Shown here one piece after another: positions 18,647 to 31,200 of a DNA stretch of 64,000 nt. Each line of letters begins with the position of its first letter. Position 1 is the first letter of the stretch. A program made the position numbers and the translations under genes. Origin of the DNA: Odiellus spinosus (Eukaryota; Arthropoda; Arachnida; Opiliones; Phalangiidae). The notes below the pieces were generated by a model, which saw only the letters and a list, made by a program, of their open reading frames with translations, was not told where the DNA came from and did no database searches. The stretch is taken from positions 31,981,686 to 32,045,685 of the forward strand of contig OY987226.1 in NCBI GenBank assembly GCA_963920705.1, given 5' to 3'.

Positions 18647-18872
18647 GAGACTTAACATAGGGAGTGTAAAGTAGAGGCGAAAATGTAGCTCAAAACAACC
18701 GTTGTAAAAGGCCGGGTCGATTTCCTGTATAGCTTCCCTCTAATGCGGGTGATATCATGTGACCGGAAGTTGACCAGGCTAGTTATTAGCATTGGCAAAG
18801 GTTGCTTGGGGAGCGACATCTCGTTTTGCCTTGCCAAAGGCACGAGTTTCCACTCCCAATGTTAAAAGTCTC
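18647..18872. mobile_element. MITE family D, copy 1
   Basis: Terminal inverted repeats GAGACTT..AACATAGGGAGTG / CACTCCCAATGTTAAAAGTCTC, flanked by TA dinucleotides (18645-18646 and 18873-18874). Copy 2 lies inverted at 22443-22670. Confidence 0.88.
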
Positions 18873-18874
18873 TA

Positions 18875-20050
18875 TGGCGGTAGGCACGATTCAGGCTGTT
18901 AGAGTTAAAACTACTATTGATAGAGTTTCGGCAACTATACAGTTTGTGTTGCGGGAACTAGAGGCTTCTCGGGGAGTGAGGGAGTCGCAGTGGTTTTACT
19001 GTCTGCTAAAGAAAACTATCACCTCGTTTCTTGGTGACAAAAATAGCAAAATGGTAGCCCCCTTCACAAGGCGCGGCAAAGAGTCTTAACGAGTGTAATA
19101 TCCGCTGACAAGCGCGGGTTTCTCGATAGAAGAGCCAGTGATTGCGAGCAAAATGGAAAGCAGCGATAAGAACACCTGTGACTGTTATTCCTCCCTCTAC
19201 AAACTACGTTCCTTTACACGATACAAAAGATGCAATTCTGGATTTCACCTGGAACTCTGTCGAACCATTTTTCGCGCGCCCGAGTTTATCCATTTACATT
19301 TGTCACGTTGTAGAAGGGGATAATAGCGCGGGGTTCGTTAAACACCTGGAAACCCGGAAAGGTCTGAGCAGTTGGAAATTCACCCAAAAGGTCGGGGAAT
19401 TTTGAAATGATCCCAGATGTTCAGAGAAATTAAAGATTTTCGTACGTGTAAAGGAACTGTTTATGATTGGATGGATGACCAAATAATTTTAAAATTATTA
19501 TAAACTGAAAATATTCGCCTAAACATTAATTTTGGTCAACGCGAGTCGTTTCGGTTTAAACCGCGGCTGACAAACCTTAAAACAACACGATTGAATTAAT
19601 TAATCGACGAATTGAAAACAAATTGAGATAATTATATTTACATTCCGCGAATTTTCGAAAACGACGATTAGCCTTAGCTAAGGACGAACCATCTTGTCAG
19701 GGTGTGAAAGCGGGGACAAATGGAAAACGATTTCGGAATCGACTTTGCCCTCCAAGAAGGAACTATGCTTAATAAGTAGAGACGCAGCCCCACTCCATTG
19801 GAAACTTCACAAATTAATCTCGTCCCTAATTTACTCTTCGGAAACTAGAAATCATAAGGCCATTTTACATACGCGTGACGTCGGTTTTACTTGGCTTTTA
19901 CTTTTCATCTCAACGCGCTCCCATAGAACAACGAAAAAATTGGCGTACAGAATCGTACAGAATTGACGAGAAAAAAAGCTTATTGGGTCAAAAATTGACC
20001 AAGATTGGAAAATTACTAGAGAATTCTTAAATCAAATGAAAAACATCCAA
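18875..20050. other. Intronic, no gene recognised
   Basis: Several overlapping short open frames (up to 95 codons at 18802-19089, part of which is the MITE end). None carries a recognisable domain. Confidence 0.45.
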
Positions 20051-20577
20051 ATAGTCCTGGTCGAGTTCCAAAACCGGAAGTCTAGAGACCCTCGCCAAAA
20101 TTTTGGCGGGGAAAACTTTTGTCACGTGATCGTCCGCCATCTTTTTGTAGCGTGAAATTTCCGTCCGCTCTAGTGGAGAGCGACTGGCTAACAACTTGAA
20201 TAGATAAATATATAAAAAGCTCAATTCGGCTTGATCAACTTGTTAGTTTAGCAGCCGCGTCACTGTAGACGTCACGCATCCCCTAGAGTTCCGGATGTAA
20301 AAAAGAGCGCAGGCGCGGAGAAAGCAGGCGTTAAGCTTGAGAGTAAAACTAGAGATCTTTAGAATTTTGTCATTCTGACTGCGGGCGCCGTGCTTCTGCA
20401 CAAGAAACGTCACCGGTGACGTCGACGCTCAACTTACGAAAAAGGACTCCTCCCTTTTATATATTTATCTATTTGGTTTGTGGGAAATAAAATTAGAAAT
20501 AGTCCGGCAGCCTGTTACGATAAAAAGATGGCGGCTACGAGACAAGCGCCCATTTCCGGCAAATCGACCAGGCCTAT
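20051..20577. mobile_element. MITE family E, copy 1, split by a nested MITE
   Basis: Ends ATAGTCCTGG and CCAGG..CTAT. Its two halves match the uninterrupted copy at 23235-23508 in inverted orientation. The internal block at 20203-20469 is absent from that copy and has its own terminal repeats. The element body carries short sense-like strings (AAGATGGCGG) that create shadow open frames. Confidence 0.85.
20203..20469. mobile_element. Nested MITE family F (267 bp)
   Basis: Perfect inverted ends GATAAATATATAAAA / TTTTATATATTTATC flanked by TA (20201-20202 and 20470-20471), inserted inside family E copy 1. The interior is GC-richer and holds CRE-like GACGTCAC and CACCGGTGACGTC strings. Confidence 0.85.
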
Positions 20578-20670
20578 TCAACAAATTTTGGTCCACTTTT
20601 GTGGATGTAGTCATTTCGTTTATTTACCCTAATTCTGTTAGAAATCATAGAAACTATTTCTGCTAGAATT

Positions 20671-21345
20671 AGGGCTGTTCGAAAAACCTAAATTCTTAAA
20701 CGAATCCTTTCCCATTTCGTAAAATTCGAAAATCCGAATTTTTAAACGTTTAATCGAAAACAAATATCGAATAACCGTTTGAAACCGAATAAAAATCGAT
20801 TATTCGATTTCAAATTTCGCGCCAATGTATCGCTTTCTCTCTCTCCCGATAAAAAACAATGGCTAATGTCGCGCCTTGCCATAAAAATGATAGAAAAGTT
20901 TTTGGTTTGGTATATTTATGAAGTTAAAAGAGGCAAAAACAGCTTCTGAAAAAAAACGATTTTAAAAGATTATTCGGAATTTCGGATATCCGGTTAGAAA
21001 AAACCAAATATTCGAACAGTAAATTTACTGGAGGAATAGAAGGAGCGGGTTAAAATGGCACGAGCGAAAGGTGATCCTTTTATTTCCGGTTATGACGTCA
21101 GCCAATGAGAGACAACCGGAATTGGGGAGATCCTTAAAATGGGTGCGAAACAAGAGGGCTGCCCGTGCCATTCTAGTAATTCTTGTACAAACGGGGGTCC
21201 TTCTATTCCTTCGGTATATTTTTTGATTCGAATGAACTTTTATTATAACTGAATATTACCCGGTTTTTCCAATAACCGATTCGGTTTTTCAATTTTTTGA
21301 TTAAGTTTGAAAATTCAAAATTTGGACCACGATTTTTGACCAAAG
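20671..21345. mobile_element. TTCGAA-rich element with nested inverted-repeat insert
   Basis: Left part starts GGCTGTTCGAAAAACC and is rich in TTCGAA/TCGATT strings; a complementary end, TTCGAACAG, lies at 21011-21019. A second inverted-repeat segment (about 21028-21214, ends GGAGGAATAGAAGGA and TCCTTCTATTCCTTC) follows, and similar AT-rich sequence resumes after it. The outer boundaries are approximate. Confidence 0.5.
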
Positions 21346-22442
21346 CTAATTTCTTTCGTTAAGTTATTCTATGGGAGCACGTTGAAATAAGTAAAACTGA
21401 CGTCACTAGTACGTAAAAAATAAAAATAAAGCGAAATCAATTTGCTTAGGCCGGAATCGAGGGGCACGTTGCGTATCTTCAACCTAAAAGGTAAACTTGG
21501 GGCTAAAATGGAACAGCCTTTGAATTTTATTTTAGGAATCACCCTGCCACAAATGATATTCGAAAATTTTTAATTATTAGACACGTTTTTGGTGTTATAT
21601 TTCTACAGTTTGGTAAAACTTGAATTTAAGTAGATATAAATTCAGGGAAAAGCATATTATTTTAGCCTTCAACAATGTTTGTATTGAAATTAAGATAAAC
21701 ACCAAAAACAGGTCTAAAAATTGAAAATTCTCGAGTACGTTTCTTGGCACGGTAATTCCGAAAATAAATTCAAAAGCCGTTTCATTTTTAGTTCTAAGTT
21801 TCCCTTTAAATCAATTTCACCTAAGATCCCTACGAAAATGGGCAAATTCCTGCCAACTAAGTTCAGAGGGTAGTGGTAAAGGGTACAGTTAATCGTGACA
21901 AATGAGCGGACGAGATCGTCGCCAAGGCAAAGGGAAAATTTAAACATTACGTATTATATAAATCGATTAGACTTCGAGCCAACGCCATGGAATGCAGAAA
22001 AAAAAAAAAGGTTTGACAACTTGTTGCTGGGCTTTTAATCAGAGATAACGCTTCGGGGTTAGGCCATCGATGACAAAAGGGGAAGTTGGGTAACATCCCG
22101 CGATAAGATTCAAACAGGAATAAAAGAATTCGTTTCACCGACTTCGACCAGAAGTATAGTAATAACCATAAGCGTGACACACCTCGATTAAAAAAAAATG
22201 GCAGCTGGCTTCAATGAAGGAAAATAAATCAACCGTTAGAAATCTAGTTTTAAAAGTTTCAAACGCCTCGGTAATCAGGATCTCCAAACAAGATCGATTT
22301 CAATGGAAATTTGGCTCGCGGAGATTTCATTACGAGACGGAGAAGAGCTGGCAAATGAGCGACTTCTTTAAAGATTCCGCTTCAAAAATTGCACAGGTTC
22401 GCGTAGTAAAACATTTAGGAAGATTCTACGAATTATACCATA
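21346..22442. other. Intronic, no gene recognised
   Basis: AT-rich. Two abutting minus-strand 77-codon frames (21714-21947, 21947-22180) and a plus-strand 79-codon frame (22214-22453) show no domain. Confidence 0.45.
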
Positions 22443-22670
22443 GAGAATTTTAACATAAGGAGTGGAAACTCGTGCCTTTGGCAAGGCAAAACGAGATGTA
22501 GCTCCCCAAGCAACCTTTGCCAATGCTAATAACTGGCCTGGCCAACTTCCGGTCACATGACATCACTCGCATTAGAGGGAAGCTATACCGGAAATCGACC
22601 CGGCCTTTTACAACGGTTGTTTTGAGCTACATCTTCGCCTCTACTTTCCACTCCCTATGTTAAAAGTCTC
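22443..22670. mobile_element. MITE family D, copy 2 (inverted)
   Basis: Inverted copy of 18647-18872, again flanked by TA. Similarity runs over the whole length. Confidence 0.88.
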
Positions 22671-23234
22671 TATGATTATATCTCTCATATTGAAATTCAA
22701 TTAAATCAGAAGACACTCCTGTACCTTAGCCTAATAAAACCCCCGCGCGACACGCGCCTTGGCACACTCTTTGAACCGAGATAAATCAACTTCTTGATTA
22801 TTGCCAAGCGCGTACAACAGCGAGTGTCGAGGATATTTTACGAAGCCAAAGCCGCGTTGATTTGTCGGAGATTCGCTTTTTCATTGAACAATTCAGAGCC
22901 ATTTACTGAATGTTTTAAAACGAAAATAAGTTTTTCTATAGTAGAGTCGATAAAACATCGAGTAAGCTACGTTCACGCTAGAGATTTTGAAAGAGTTTTG
23001 AAATCTTCAAATTAACTTTTCAAATTGATAATTGTATATTTTGAGAAATTATCTACGCAGATGACCTCAAAATTTCACACTTTGACCTTTTCAAAATCGT
23101 TTCAAAGTCGAACGTGAACGCGCGGCTATACTGTCGTCTTCACCCTAGCATTAATCGTAACACGTACGTCACTCGCAAATAAACCTATGAGAGATTTTCC
23201 GTCTAACATAAATTCTTGAACTTAACTTTTCAGA
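22671..23234. other. Intronic, no gene recognised
   Basis: Contains GTTCACGCTAGAG and GTCGAACGTGAACGCGCGGC strings near 22970-23125 that look like ends of a degenerate hAT-type MITE. No gene. Confidence 0.35.
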
Positions 23235-23508
23235 ATAGTCCTGGTCGATTTGCCGTAAATGGGCGCTTGTCTCATAGCCGCGCCGCCATCTTTTTATAGT
23301 AACAGGCTGCCAGACTATTTCTAATTTTGTTTCCCACAAACCAAATTCAAGCTGTTAGTCTGTCGCTCTTCACTAGAACAGATCACTAGAGCGGACGAAA
23401 ATTTCACACTACAAAAAGATGGCGGACGATCACGTGACAAAAGTTTTTCCCGCCAAAATTTTCGCGAGGGTCTCTAGACTTCCGATTTTGGAAATCTATC
23501 AGGACTAT
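23235..23508. mobile_element. MITE family E, copy 2 (intact, 274 bp)
   Basis: Ends ATAGTCCTGGTCGATTT and AAATCTATCAGGACTAT. Inverted relative to copy 1 and without the nested family F insertion, so it shows the original uninterrupted site. Confidence 0.88.
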
Positions 23509-23897
23509 AATAAAATATTTAAGGTCGTGAAGAAGCCCCAGGAAGAGCTTAAACGGTAATGATTTTAAAATTCGCTAAGCCTAATCCTACAGCCTCAAAT
23601 TAATCCCTCATAAAACACTAAACCAAAACCAGATACATTCAATAAAATAGAACAATTAAGACCACGTCATCGCGCTATGGTCGCGTGGCTGTCAACTTCT
23701 GGCACCAGTGAAAAGGCTTCTTTGGCTAAAATAACTTAATCCGGAAAAATCGAAGTTTTCGTACGAAATTTATCGTTAAGTTCCAGAAATTAACTACGTC
23801 ACGTGTGGAAAACAATTATATTTCACAATTTAATTTTTAGGTTTCTTGAGAATATGGCATTATGATAAAACTAAAATATAATGGCGGATAGCTAACA
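23509..23897. other. Intronic, nothing recognised
   Basis: No repeat or coding signal identified. Confidence 0.5.
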
Positions 23898-24525
23898 CCA
23901 GGGTGACCAGGCGAAAATAGGAAATTTAAAGGCGAATTATAGGAGAAAATAGGATTGAAAAGTTAAATTATAGGATAAATAAAAACGAAAATGTAGGAAA
24001 ATATAGGATAAATAACAGCGAATTTAGAGGAAAATTTAGGATAAATAACAGCGACTTTATAGGAAAATATAGGATAAATAAAAGCGAATTTATAGGAAAA
24101 TATAGGATAAATAACAGCGAATTTAGAGGAAAATATAGGATAAATAACAGCGAATTTAGAGGAAAATATAGGATAAATAACAGCGAATTTAGAGGAAAAT
24201 ATAGAATAACAGCGAATTTATAGGAAAATATAGGATAAATAACAGCGAATTTATAGGAAAATATAGGATAAATAACAGCGAATTTATAGGAAAATACAGG
24301 GTATATTTTAATACGCTGTTGATTTAACATTTTTACCTTATATTTAATGCTTTTTGATTTTCTTTTGGTGGGAATTTTTTATCTTTGAGAAATTTTAAAT
24401 TTAACTTTTGTCTAAAAATGAATAACCTGATAACCGAAGTGAAAATATTGGAAAAACCTTCAAATATAGGAATTTATAGGAAGCCGTTGAATAAATAGAA
24501 AATATAGGAAGTCTGGTCACCCTGG
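23898..24525. mobile_element. Family H element with internal minisatellite
   Basis: Inverted ends CCAGGGTGACCAG / CTGGTCACCCTGG, with a possible 5-bp target duplication TAACA on both sides. The left half is a ~32-bp tandem repeat (GGATAAATAACAGCGAATT, about ten copies at 23960-24300) that yields a repetitive minus-strand open frame of 120 codons. I do not consider that frame a gene. Confidence 0.75.
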
Positions 24526-25651
24526 TAACACTCATTTAGATTCCATCCGCGTTAAAAATGTTGCAATTTTAAGGGAAGCTTAAATTACGTAGTATTCCAG
24601 TCGGAGGTAGGAACGCGCGCGAAGCTGGGCTCCCTTTATATCTCAGTCAAAATCATGAGAGCTAACGGGTAGAGGGTGTTTGAACGAGTTGCCGACGTAA
24701 CCTACGAGAATTATAATTTTCTAACAATAGGCGTAAACGCGTCTTTTTCGCAAACTTCCGACAAAAAAATGGAATCGAATAAGTTTCTATGCGTAATTTA
24801 AAGTAGACAGGGGTGCAGTTCCTTAATCAGGAATTTCGACACCTTCGAAGCTTATAAAACCAGCCTTATCTCTCAAGCTCGGCTTCGCGTCAATCCAAGA
24901 GATAAAACTAAAGCTATTCGGGGCTCTATCTGGAATTTCAAATTCCTTGACTTAATCTAGAAATCGTTTTCCCTGACCAAATGCCTACACTACGACTTCA
25001 TCTGGCACGAGCCATGTCTTTACGCGGATACCAAATTTGGCGATAAATAACCCGACCTTATGGCGACCTTTAAAATGGGAACACACCTTTAAAATTCCCA
25101 GATCTCACCCCAACTAGTGGCAATAGTTGCTTTTATAAAATAACCTTGAAACCTTCAAAAATAACCGTTTTCTATCGAAGATGCTCACTTAATTCAAGGT
25201 TGGGACAAAGTATTGGATTAGCTAGTATTTCTCCACTCTTGGAAGCGACAAAAAGAGCCGTTAAATATAAATAGAACCAGTTTCTATGGAACCCAAAGAA
25301 AAATTGGCGGGGGTGTAACGCTTCCTTCAGCCGATATAGGTCCGGTTCTACCAAAAACGAATTGGAAGCTTAATTTTGTTCGGTCTCGAGGCCACCCACA
25401 TACCCCGTTTATAAAATTGCGCAATCATAACGAGTAAAACTGCTTAGTCATTTCTTTCAAGGAAGAACGTCCACGACTGCGCGTTAAACTATCGTTATGA
25501 AAAATTCCCTGTCTCTTAATTAAAAACAGAATAATTACGACTGGTATATTCACCACCAGAAAAGGATTAGTCACTAGCCGTTATAAGAGATATTAAACAA
25601 GCGTGAAGGTATTGTCGCGGACTCCCGAGGGGGAAAGAAAAAAAACACTTA
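24526..25651. other. Intronic, no gene recognised
   Basis: No tandem repeat, MITE end or domain-bearing open frame identified. Confidence 0.5.
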
Positions 25652-26011
25652 TTAGGCCTCGTTTGTACTTGAGGACAAAATCGGTTCCGAAACCGATACG
25701 AACCGTTTTCCTTTCCTCCGCTGACTAGAGAGAGGGTTCACCCATAGACTATAAAGCCGCGTTATCATTGTTTAATCGATTTGAAAAGGTAAAATCAAAC
25801 CGATGTTCAAATCGCCAGTTATCGTTTTAAGCGTCACGAGTTCACGCATTACCTTTATAAATCGATTTATTGTAGCTTCATCTTACGGTTATTGAAACCG
25901 AATCGGTATAAAACTTGGTTCGAGAAAAGACGGTTTCTTTTCACACGACTCTAGCGAATCGTTTTGAAACGGTTTAAATCGATTCCAAGGTCTAGTATGA
26001 ACGCGGCTTAA
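25652..26011. mobile_element. hAT-like MITE family I, copy 1
   Basis: Ends TTAGGCCTCGTTTGTACTT and CTAGTATGAACGCGGCTTAA, with many internal TCGATTT/AAATCGATT and CGGTTT strings. This end pattern (RGGCCGCGTTxATACTAG) is typical of hAT-type non-autonomous elements in invertebrates. A partial copy is at 43090-43328. Confidence 0.65.
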
Positions 26012-27069
26012 GAAAGTTTCACCCTGTACATCTTTAGCAACTGTTATTGCCGATAGAGGCGGTACTAGTACGTTTCGGTGGTGCGCTCTTCCTTCCCACC
26101 ATCTTTACCGCTAACGCGCCCACGCAGCTATGATAATTGGCTCGATGACCGCTAGAGGCGCCAGAAAACTGCCCCACCAAGATCCCTAACTATTTGAAAA
26201 AGATCCGACAAACTACGGTGAAATGGTTCACCCCAAATCGTCCATAGCCAAAGCTTAGCGTCGTTTTAACAAACGCAACTCAAAATTATAAGAAATATCT
26301 AAACTTAATTAGTTAATCTCGTTCGTAGACAAAAAACTAATTTCAATCGTGTTATTTGTAAGCAAATATGTCTCAGCCCGTCTCCCGAATTCTCGCGTTG
26401 ATTTGATAACCAGTTATAGAAATCGTAGCCCAACGAATGGAATTTAGGCGTACGCGTGGACGAGGCTTTATACGCGGGGCAAACCTGATTTTCAAGTAAT
26501 TTGCGCAGGATGTTTGCCTTATATCTCCCCGTGTCGAACGCCAGCCAACCACCTTGAAGCGTCGGTTTCATTCCCTTTATCTCCCCGCGTCGCCTTTCCC
26601 CCATCTCAGTCCTTCGTGTACAGCAAAGGGCCTTGAAAGACTGCGGAACTTCAATGCGGGAAAAAAATTTGGCGGGAAAAGAATTGGCGGGATATTACGG
26701 CATTCGCGTAGCAACATTTTTGACTTATAAGATAAGCGATATAAAAAGAAATCACGTTACTCGCCGCGGCTCGCGTTAGGTGCGAAATGGAAATGAGCTT
26801 TTTTAAAGGGAATATAACGCTGTAGTAATATATAAAACGATTAAGCAGAAATGAAACTACAACCAATCTTAGTTTTAAAACATTTTAAATGTTCGGACAC
26901 GACTAAATTTTAAACAATTAAAAATAAAATGCCGGTAATAGCTTATTAAAAGTACTTCTTCGAGGGGTGGGTCATTTGCAAAAATTCAAAATCCCTGTAG
27001 AATTTTTCAAAAGTCCTAAACTCGAGTTTTGTATTTTTTCCTAATTTTTTAAAAATACATAAAATCCAA

Positions 27070-27100
<31 letters not shown>

Positions 27101-27212
27101 TTATATTAATAATAATAATAATAATTCAAAATCAAAATAAACGAAAAAAACAGGAATTTTTCAACTTAAGAGTACTTGAAACCTTTTCATTTAAAAGGGA
27201 CAAAATTTTCCC
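26012..27212. other. Intronic, no gene recognised
   Basis: Includes an (AT)n/(TAA)n tract at 27068-27124. A 99-codon minus-strand frame (26305-26604) has no recognisable domain. Confidence 0.45.
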
Positions 27213-27385
27213 TATAGGGAGACAGCAAAGAGCCAAAGGGGAAAGAAAGCCTGACGTCATGGAACCCCCTTATTGGGGTAGCGTTTGTAATGGCTAATAC
27301 TGTAACTCCCTCACTAAGGGGATGACACCGAGGTTAGAGATAGAAACCTCTGACGTATCAATGTATCCCTTGCTGACTCCCTATA
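27213..27385. mobile_element. MITE family J, copy 1
   Basis: Short inverted ends TATAGGGAGACAGCA / TGCTGACTCCCTATA. Inverted with respect to copy 2 at 28060-28231, so the pair makes a 1-kb structure with ~170-bp arms. Confidence 0.8.
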
Positions 27386-28059
27386 AGGTAAGGTTTTACC
27401 ATTAACTCGGCATTTTATTAAGCCTAAATCGATTACGCCACTGACACGCTACTAAATAAATTTAAAATTAGCCTAAAATAAGCGAATTGCGCCTAAAAAT
27501 GCGTTTTAAAAAGTATATAAAATTCAATATTGAAACGGTTTATATCTTAGCGAAGATAGTGGTGGATTTAGCGACCTGTCACTCAAAATAGGAAAAAGCA
27601 GGATTTTGCAAGACTATTTTATTTACAAGAGAATTTATATTAAAAATAGGCGAAAAGTGATAAAATATGGAGATTTCGGTCGCACCCAGCTTTTAAGCGA
27701 TAAACAGCTTATCTCTAATCTGTCCATACTCTGTAAGTGTGACCTTTATCTCCAATGTAAATTACGTTAAAATACCACTTTTCAAAATTCGTCAAAAGAT
27801 TACAAAATGAAAAAATTATTTACTAAAGCGGCCGATGAGTTTCAACCAGGTATCAATAATCAAAGATTGAAGGACACCGGATATTCGATGAACTTGAATA
27901 TCATAGTAATAATAATAATCTTGAGGGCAATTTATTATAGCATGAAGAATAAATTCAGCGGGAGTCACTGGAGGCAAAATCAGCCCCGTTCATTGGCTAG
28001 AACACCCGTGACGTTTATTCCCGCTCAAACTTAATTTGGGCAGCGCTTTTACTTTTCAA

Positions 28060-28231
28060 TAGGGAGTCAGCACGGGAGATATTGATACGTCAGAGATTTC
28101 TATCTCTCACCTCGGTGTCACCCCCCTTAGTGAGGGAGTTACAGTATTCGCCCTTGCAAGCTGTCCCCCAGTAAGGGGATTCCATGACGTCAGGCTTCCT
28201 TTCCCCCTAGGCTCTTTGCTGTCTCCCTATA
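28060..28231. mobile_element. MITE family J, copy 2 (inverted)
   Basis: Full-length inverted match to 27213-27385, including the TCTGACGTATCAAT and CTGACGTCATGG strings. Internal pairing also occurs between the CTCACTAAGGGG-type arms. Confidence 0.8.
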
Positions 28232-31200
28232 CGCTCCAATAGAACCAAAAAAGGCTTAACCAATGAGGAAAGATCTATTTGGTAAATTCCATCCGAATTT
28301 GAAAAAATAATTGCATGTCCACTTTTATCCAAATTGGTTGGTTAATTTGGACGAATTTGGTTGAAATTGAAATCTGAATAATTTTCGACAAAATTAGATA
28401 TTTCCTCATCGGGTCAATTTATTTCGTAATTCAATGGGAGCGTGATGAACTGAGCAAAACCGACGTCACGCGTACGTAAGAACAGCTTCGCGAATACCTT
28501 CAATTTAACTCGCGATATCAAATTGGCAAGGCCCTAATTGCGTAATTACTGAACTTTCCGAGTATAATTATCTTTGACGCGCGTGCGCATTTTAGTAAGA
28601 TACGTTCCTGCTCGCTATGGCAGACTCCTAAGCGAATAGTTTAGAGCCTTTGCTATAGGGGCCTTTTAACATTATACCCCCCCCCCCCCCGTGAAATGAA
28701 CAGTAAAGAATGTTGGCATGGAAATTAAAATTGGGGGTGTAGCAGTGCCAGGGGCGTAACAACTAGGGGGGCAAAGGGGAAACTTGCCCCTCCAAAACAT
28801 TTAGATTGCCCCTCTCTATTGTGAAGTAAAACTTTTCCCTGCCAAACACGCAATAATCATTAAAAAATATTTTTTTCTATATTGGGAGAAACGTTCCTAC
28901 ACGCCTGAGCAGAGCCGAAATTAGGAACAAAAGCTAAATAATAAATATCGCGCTTTTAAAGAGGTCTAGAAATGTTCTAAAGACCCCTATTGGCTCCAAA
29001 TAAAGCTCATTTAGTTTTTAATAAGAATTTAACTGTCATAGCTTAGGGCCTATATCGTTGTCACGTGGGTGCGATACTTAATAAATTCAGAAATTCTTAT
29101 CTAAAGACGCGAAATAGATCTATCATCCATTCATAATTTGAGGAATTATTTTAGTTGGGAAATAAATTTTGCGTCATTTTCCCTTTAAAAATGCCATCAT
29201 GAAGGCTGAAAGCCAAGATGGCACCAGTCTGTCAAACAAAGCCATCGCTTCTATCCCATTTTAAAAGATATTTGAAGGGCAAGTATACCATACAAATTTA
29301 TAATTTTAGGAAGCAACGTAACCTTAAATGTTTCACACGCGGACAAATTGGTAACCAAACTGTAATTTAAAAAGTTTTTTCCCTGGGAAGCTTAAATTTT
29401 TGGAATCTTTAATGAACTTAAAAAATGAATAGTGATATTTGTTAAGCAATTTTGATGTAAATTGACTAATTTTAAAGGTCTCGTTAGATTTAACTCTAAT
29501 AAATATTTTGGTAGAGCCCAAATATTTTATTTTAGACAATACTCGCTCTTTAAACACGCTTTTCTAGAGTTTTTAAGACATTGCAGGGTGACTACAAGAA
29601 ACCCCCCCCCCCCCCAAAAAAAAGATAGGAAAATTGGCCATCGATTTGTAGGCAAATACAGGAATAGTTTTTAGAAATTACTGCTAAAATTCAAGAAAAA
29701 TACTAGCTAAAACTGAACTAGGCGAAGCGGATGAAATTTAACCCAATTTCCCAAAATATTTTCACTAATTGTTTTCGTTTTCAGCGCCATCTATATTAAA
29801 AACGCGCAAATACGAAAAAATCTAACAGGAGCGACGTCTTGTTCCCCAACGTAACTCGCGCCAATTTTAGAGAGCATTTACTAGACGAAGTGGCAGGAAT
29901 GTCACGCTGAACCTTTCACCTTGGGCCTGGGCTTTATACTCCCTTTAAGGATTTTTAATTTCTAGTAGAAATTTGTTAAACTAAGATTTCTACTAAATAT
30001 CTACGTCACGTGCCTAAAACTAACGCGAACTGATAAGCTAAAATCCCTCAATATCACGCACCAGGGTGAGAAATAAGCGTTTGTTTTAAGTGGGCCTATA
30101 ACCCGCGACCCCCAGACCTGGAATAAATAAACATTGGTCTATGACCACTGACCAGGGCACGTCGTCTGCTAGGCTAAAGAAGTGGTTTTAGAAATACAGA
30201 CAGTCAAAATTTCACAAAGGCTAATTAATTTGGCTTTCAATGATTCGGACGTACAGGCTACAAAATTTGTTGTTTCGAACTTAAACGTCCAAAAATTCAA
30301 GATTTAATTTTTAAACTGGACCAGGCAATTTTTAACGTGGCCATTTGTCCGCGCGCCGCTTTATTTCTCAAGCCGTCACGCAGAGCCATCTATTATTATA
30401 CGAAAAACAAGGCTGATCATAAGCCGGACATGGCTACGTACAACTTATTATTACAGCCATTTAGTTCCCAAGGGATAATGGCGAAAAAGTGCAGGAAATG
30501 CTCCCATTGTTGCAAGAGGGTTTAAAATTTCGGTACTATAACTATAAATTAGGAATAACACGCCCTCTAGAATTTTTGCCAAGAAACACCCATGGCTCAC
30601 TGACAATCACATTTTTTTTTTTGTTGAAAATGAAACCAAATTTTTTTTTTTGGAATCTAGCCAAACACACAACATCGGAATCGTTCCATCACAATAATTC
30701 GAAACAGATTTGGTCAGAGAGACCAACTCCGAAATAAACTCAACGCTAGGAGAAACAAAATATGGCCATTTAATATTACCAAAGAATTATATGTAGAACA
30801 AAGTAGCCATAGTGTTACAACAACCAGTAAATAAGCTTAACAAAAAGGCCTACCAGTACTGAGAGCAATTCAATATTGAAATTCCGGTTACGTAGGGCTA
30901 TGCTCCACTGTTGTAAATATAATAAAACTCTTAAGCTTCGTATAAACCACACCCCCCTTCGCTACCGTAGGAAAATTGAGGCGTTATTGATCTGGTTAGT
31001 CTATTCGATATTTCGCTTCGCCAAAAACAGATTGCCTCGAGATATTAAGTCTACTAGTTATATTAATCTACGCGATAATTAAATTACATTTTAATTACGT
31101 GAAATTGTAGTGGTCTTGAGGGGATAAACACGCGTGTGGGGCACTAGGGAGACTCGGTGAGGCATCGATCTCGCATTTTACTTAAATATTTATCACGCGA

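Noticed and set aside
23968..24330. 120-codon minus-strand repetitive frame (YFPLNSLLFIL units)
   Set aside because: Pure by-product of the ~32-bp tandem repeat inside the family H element.
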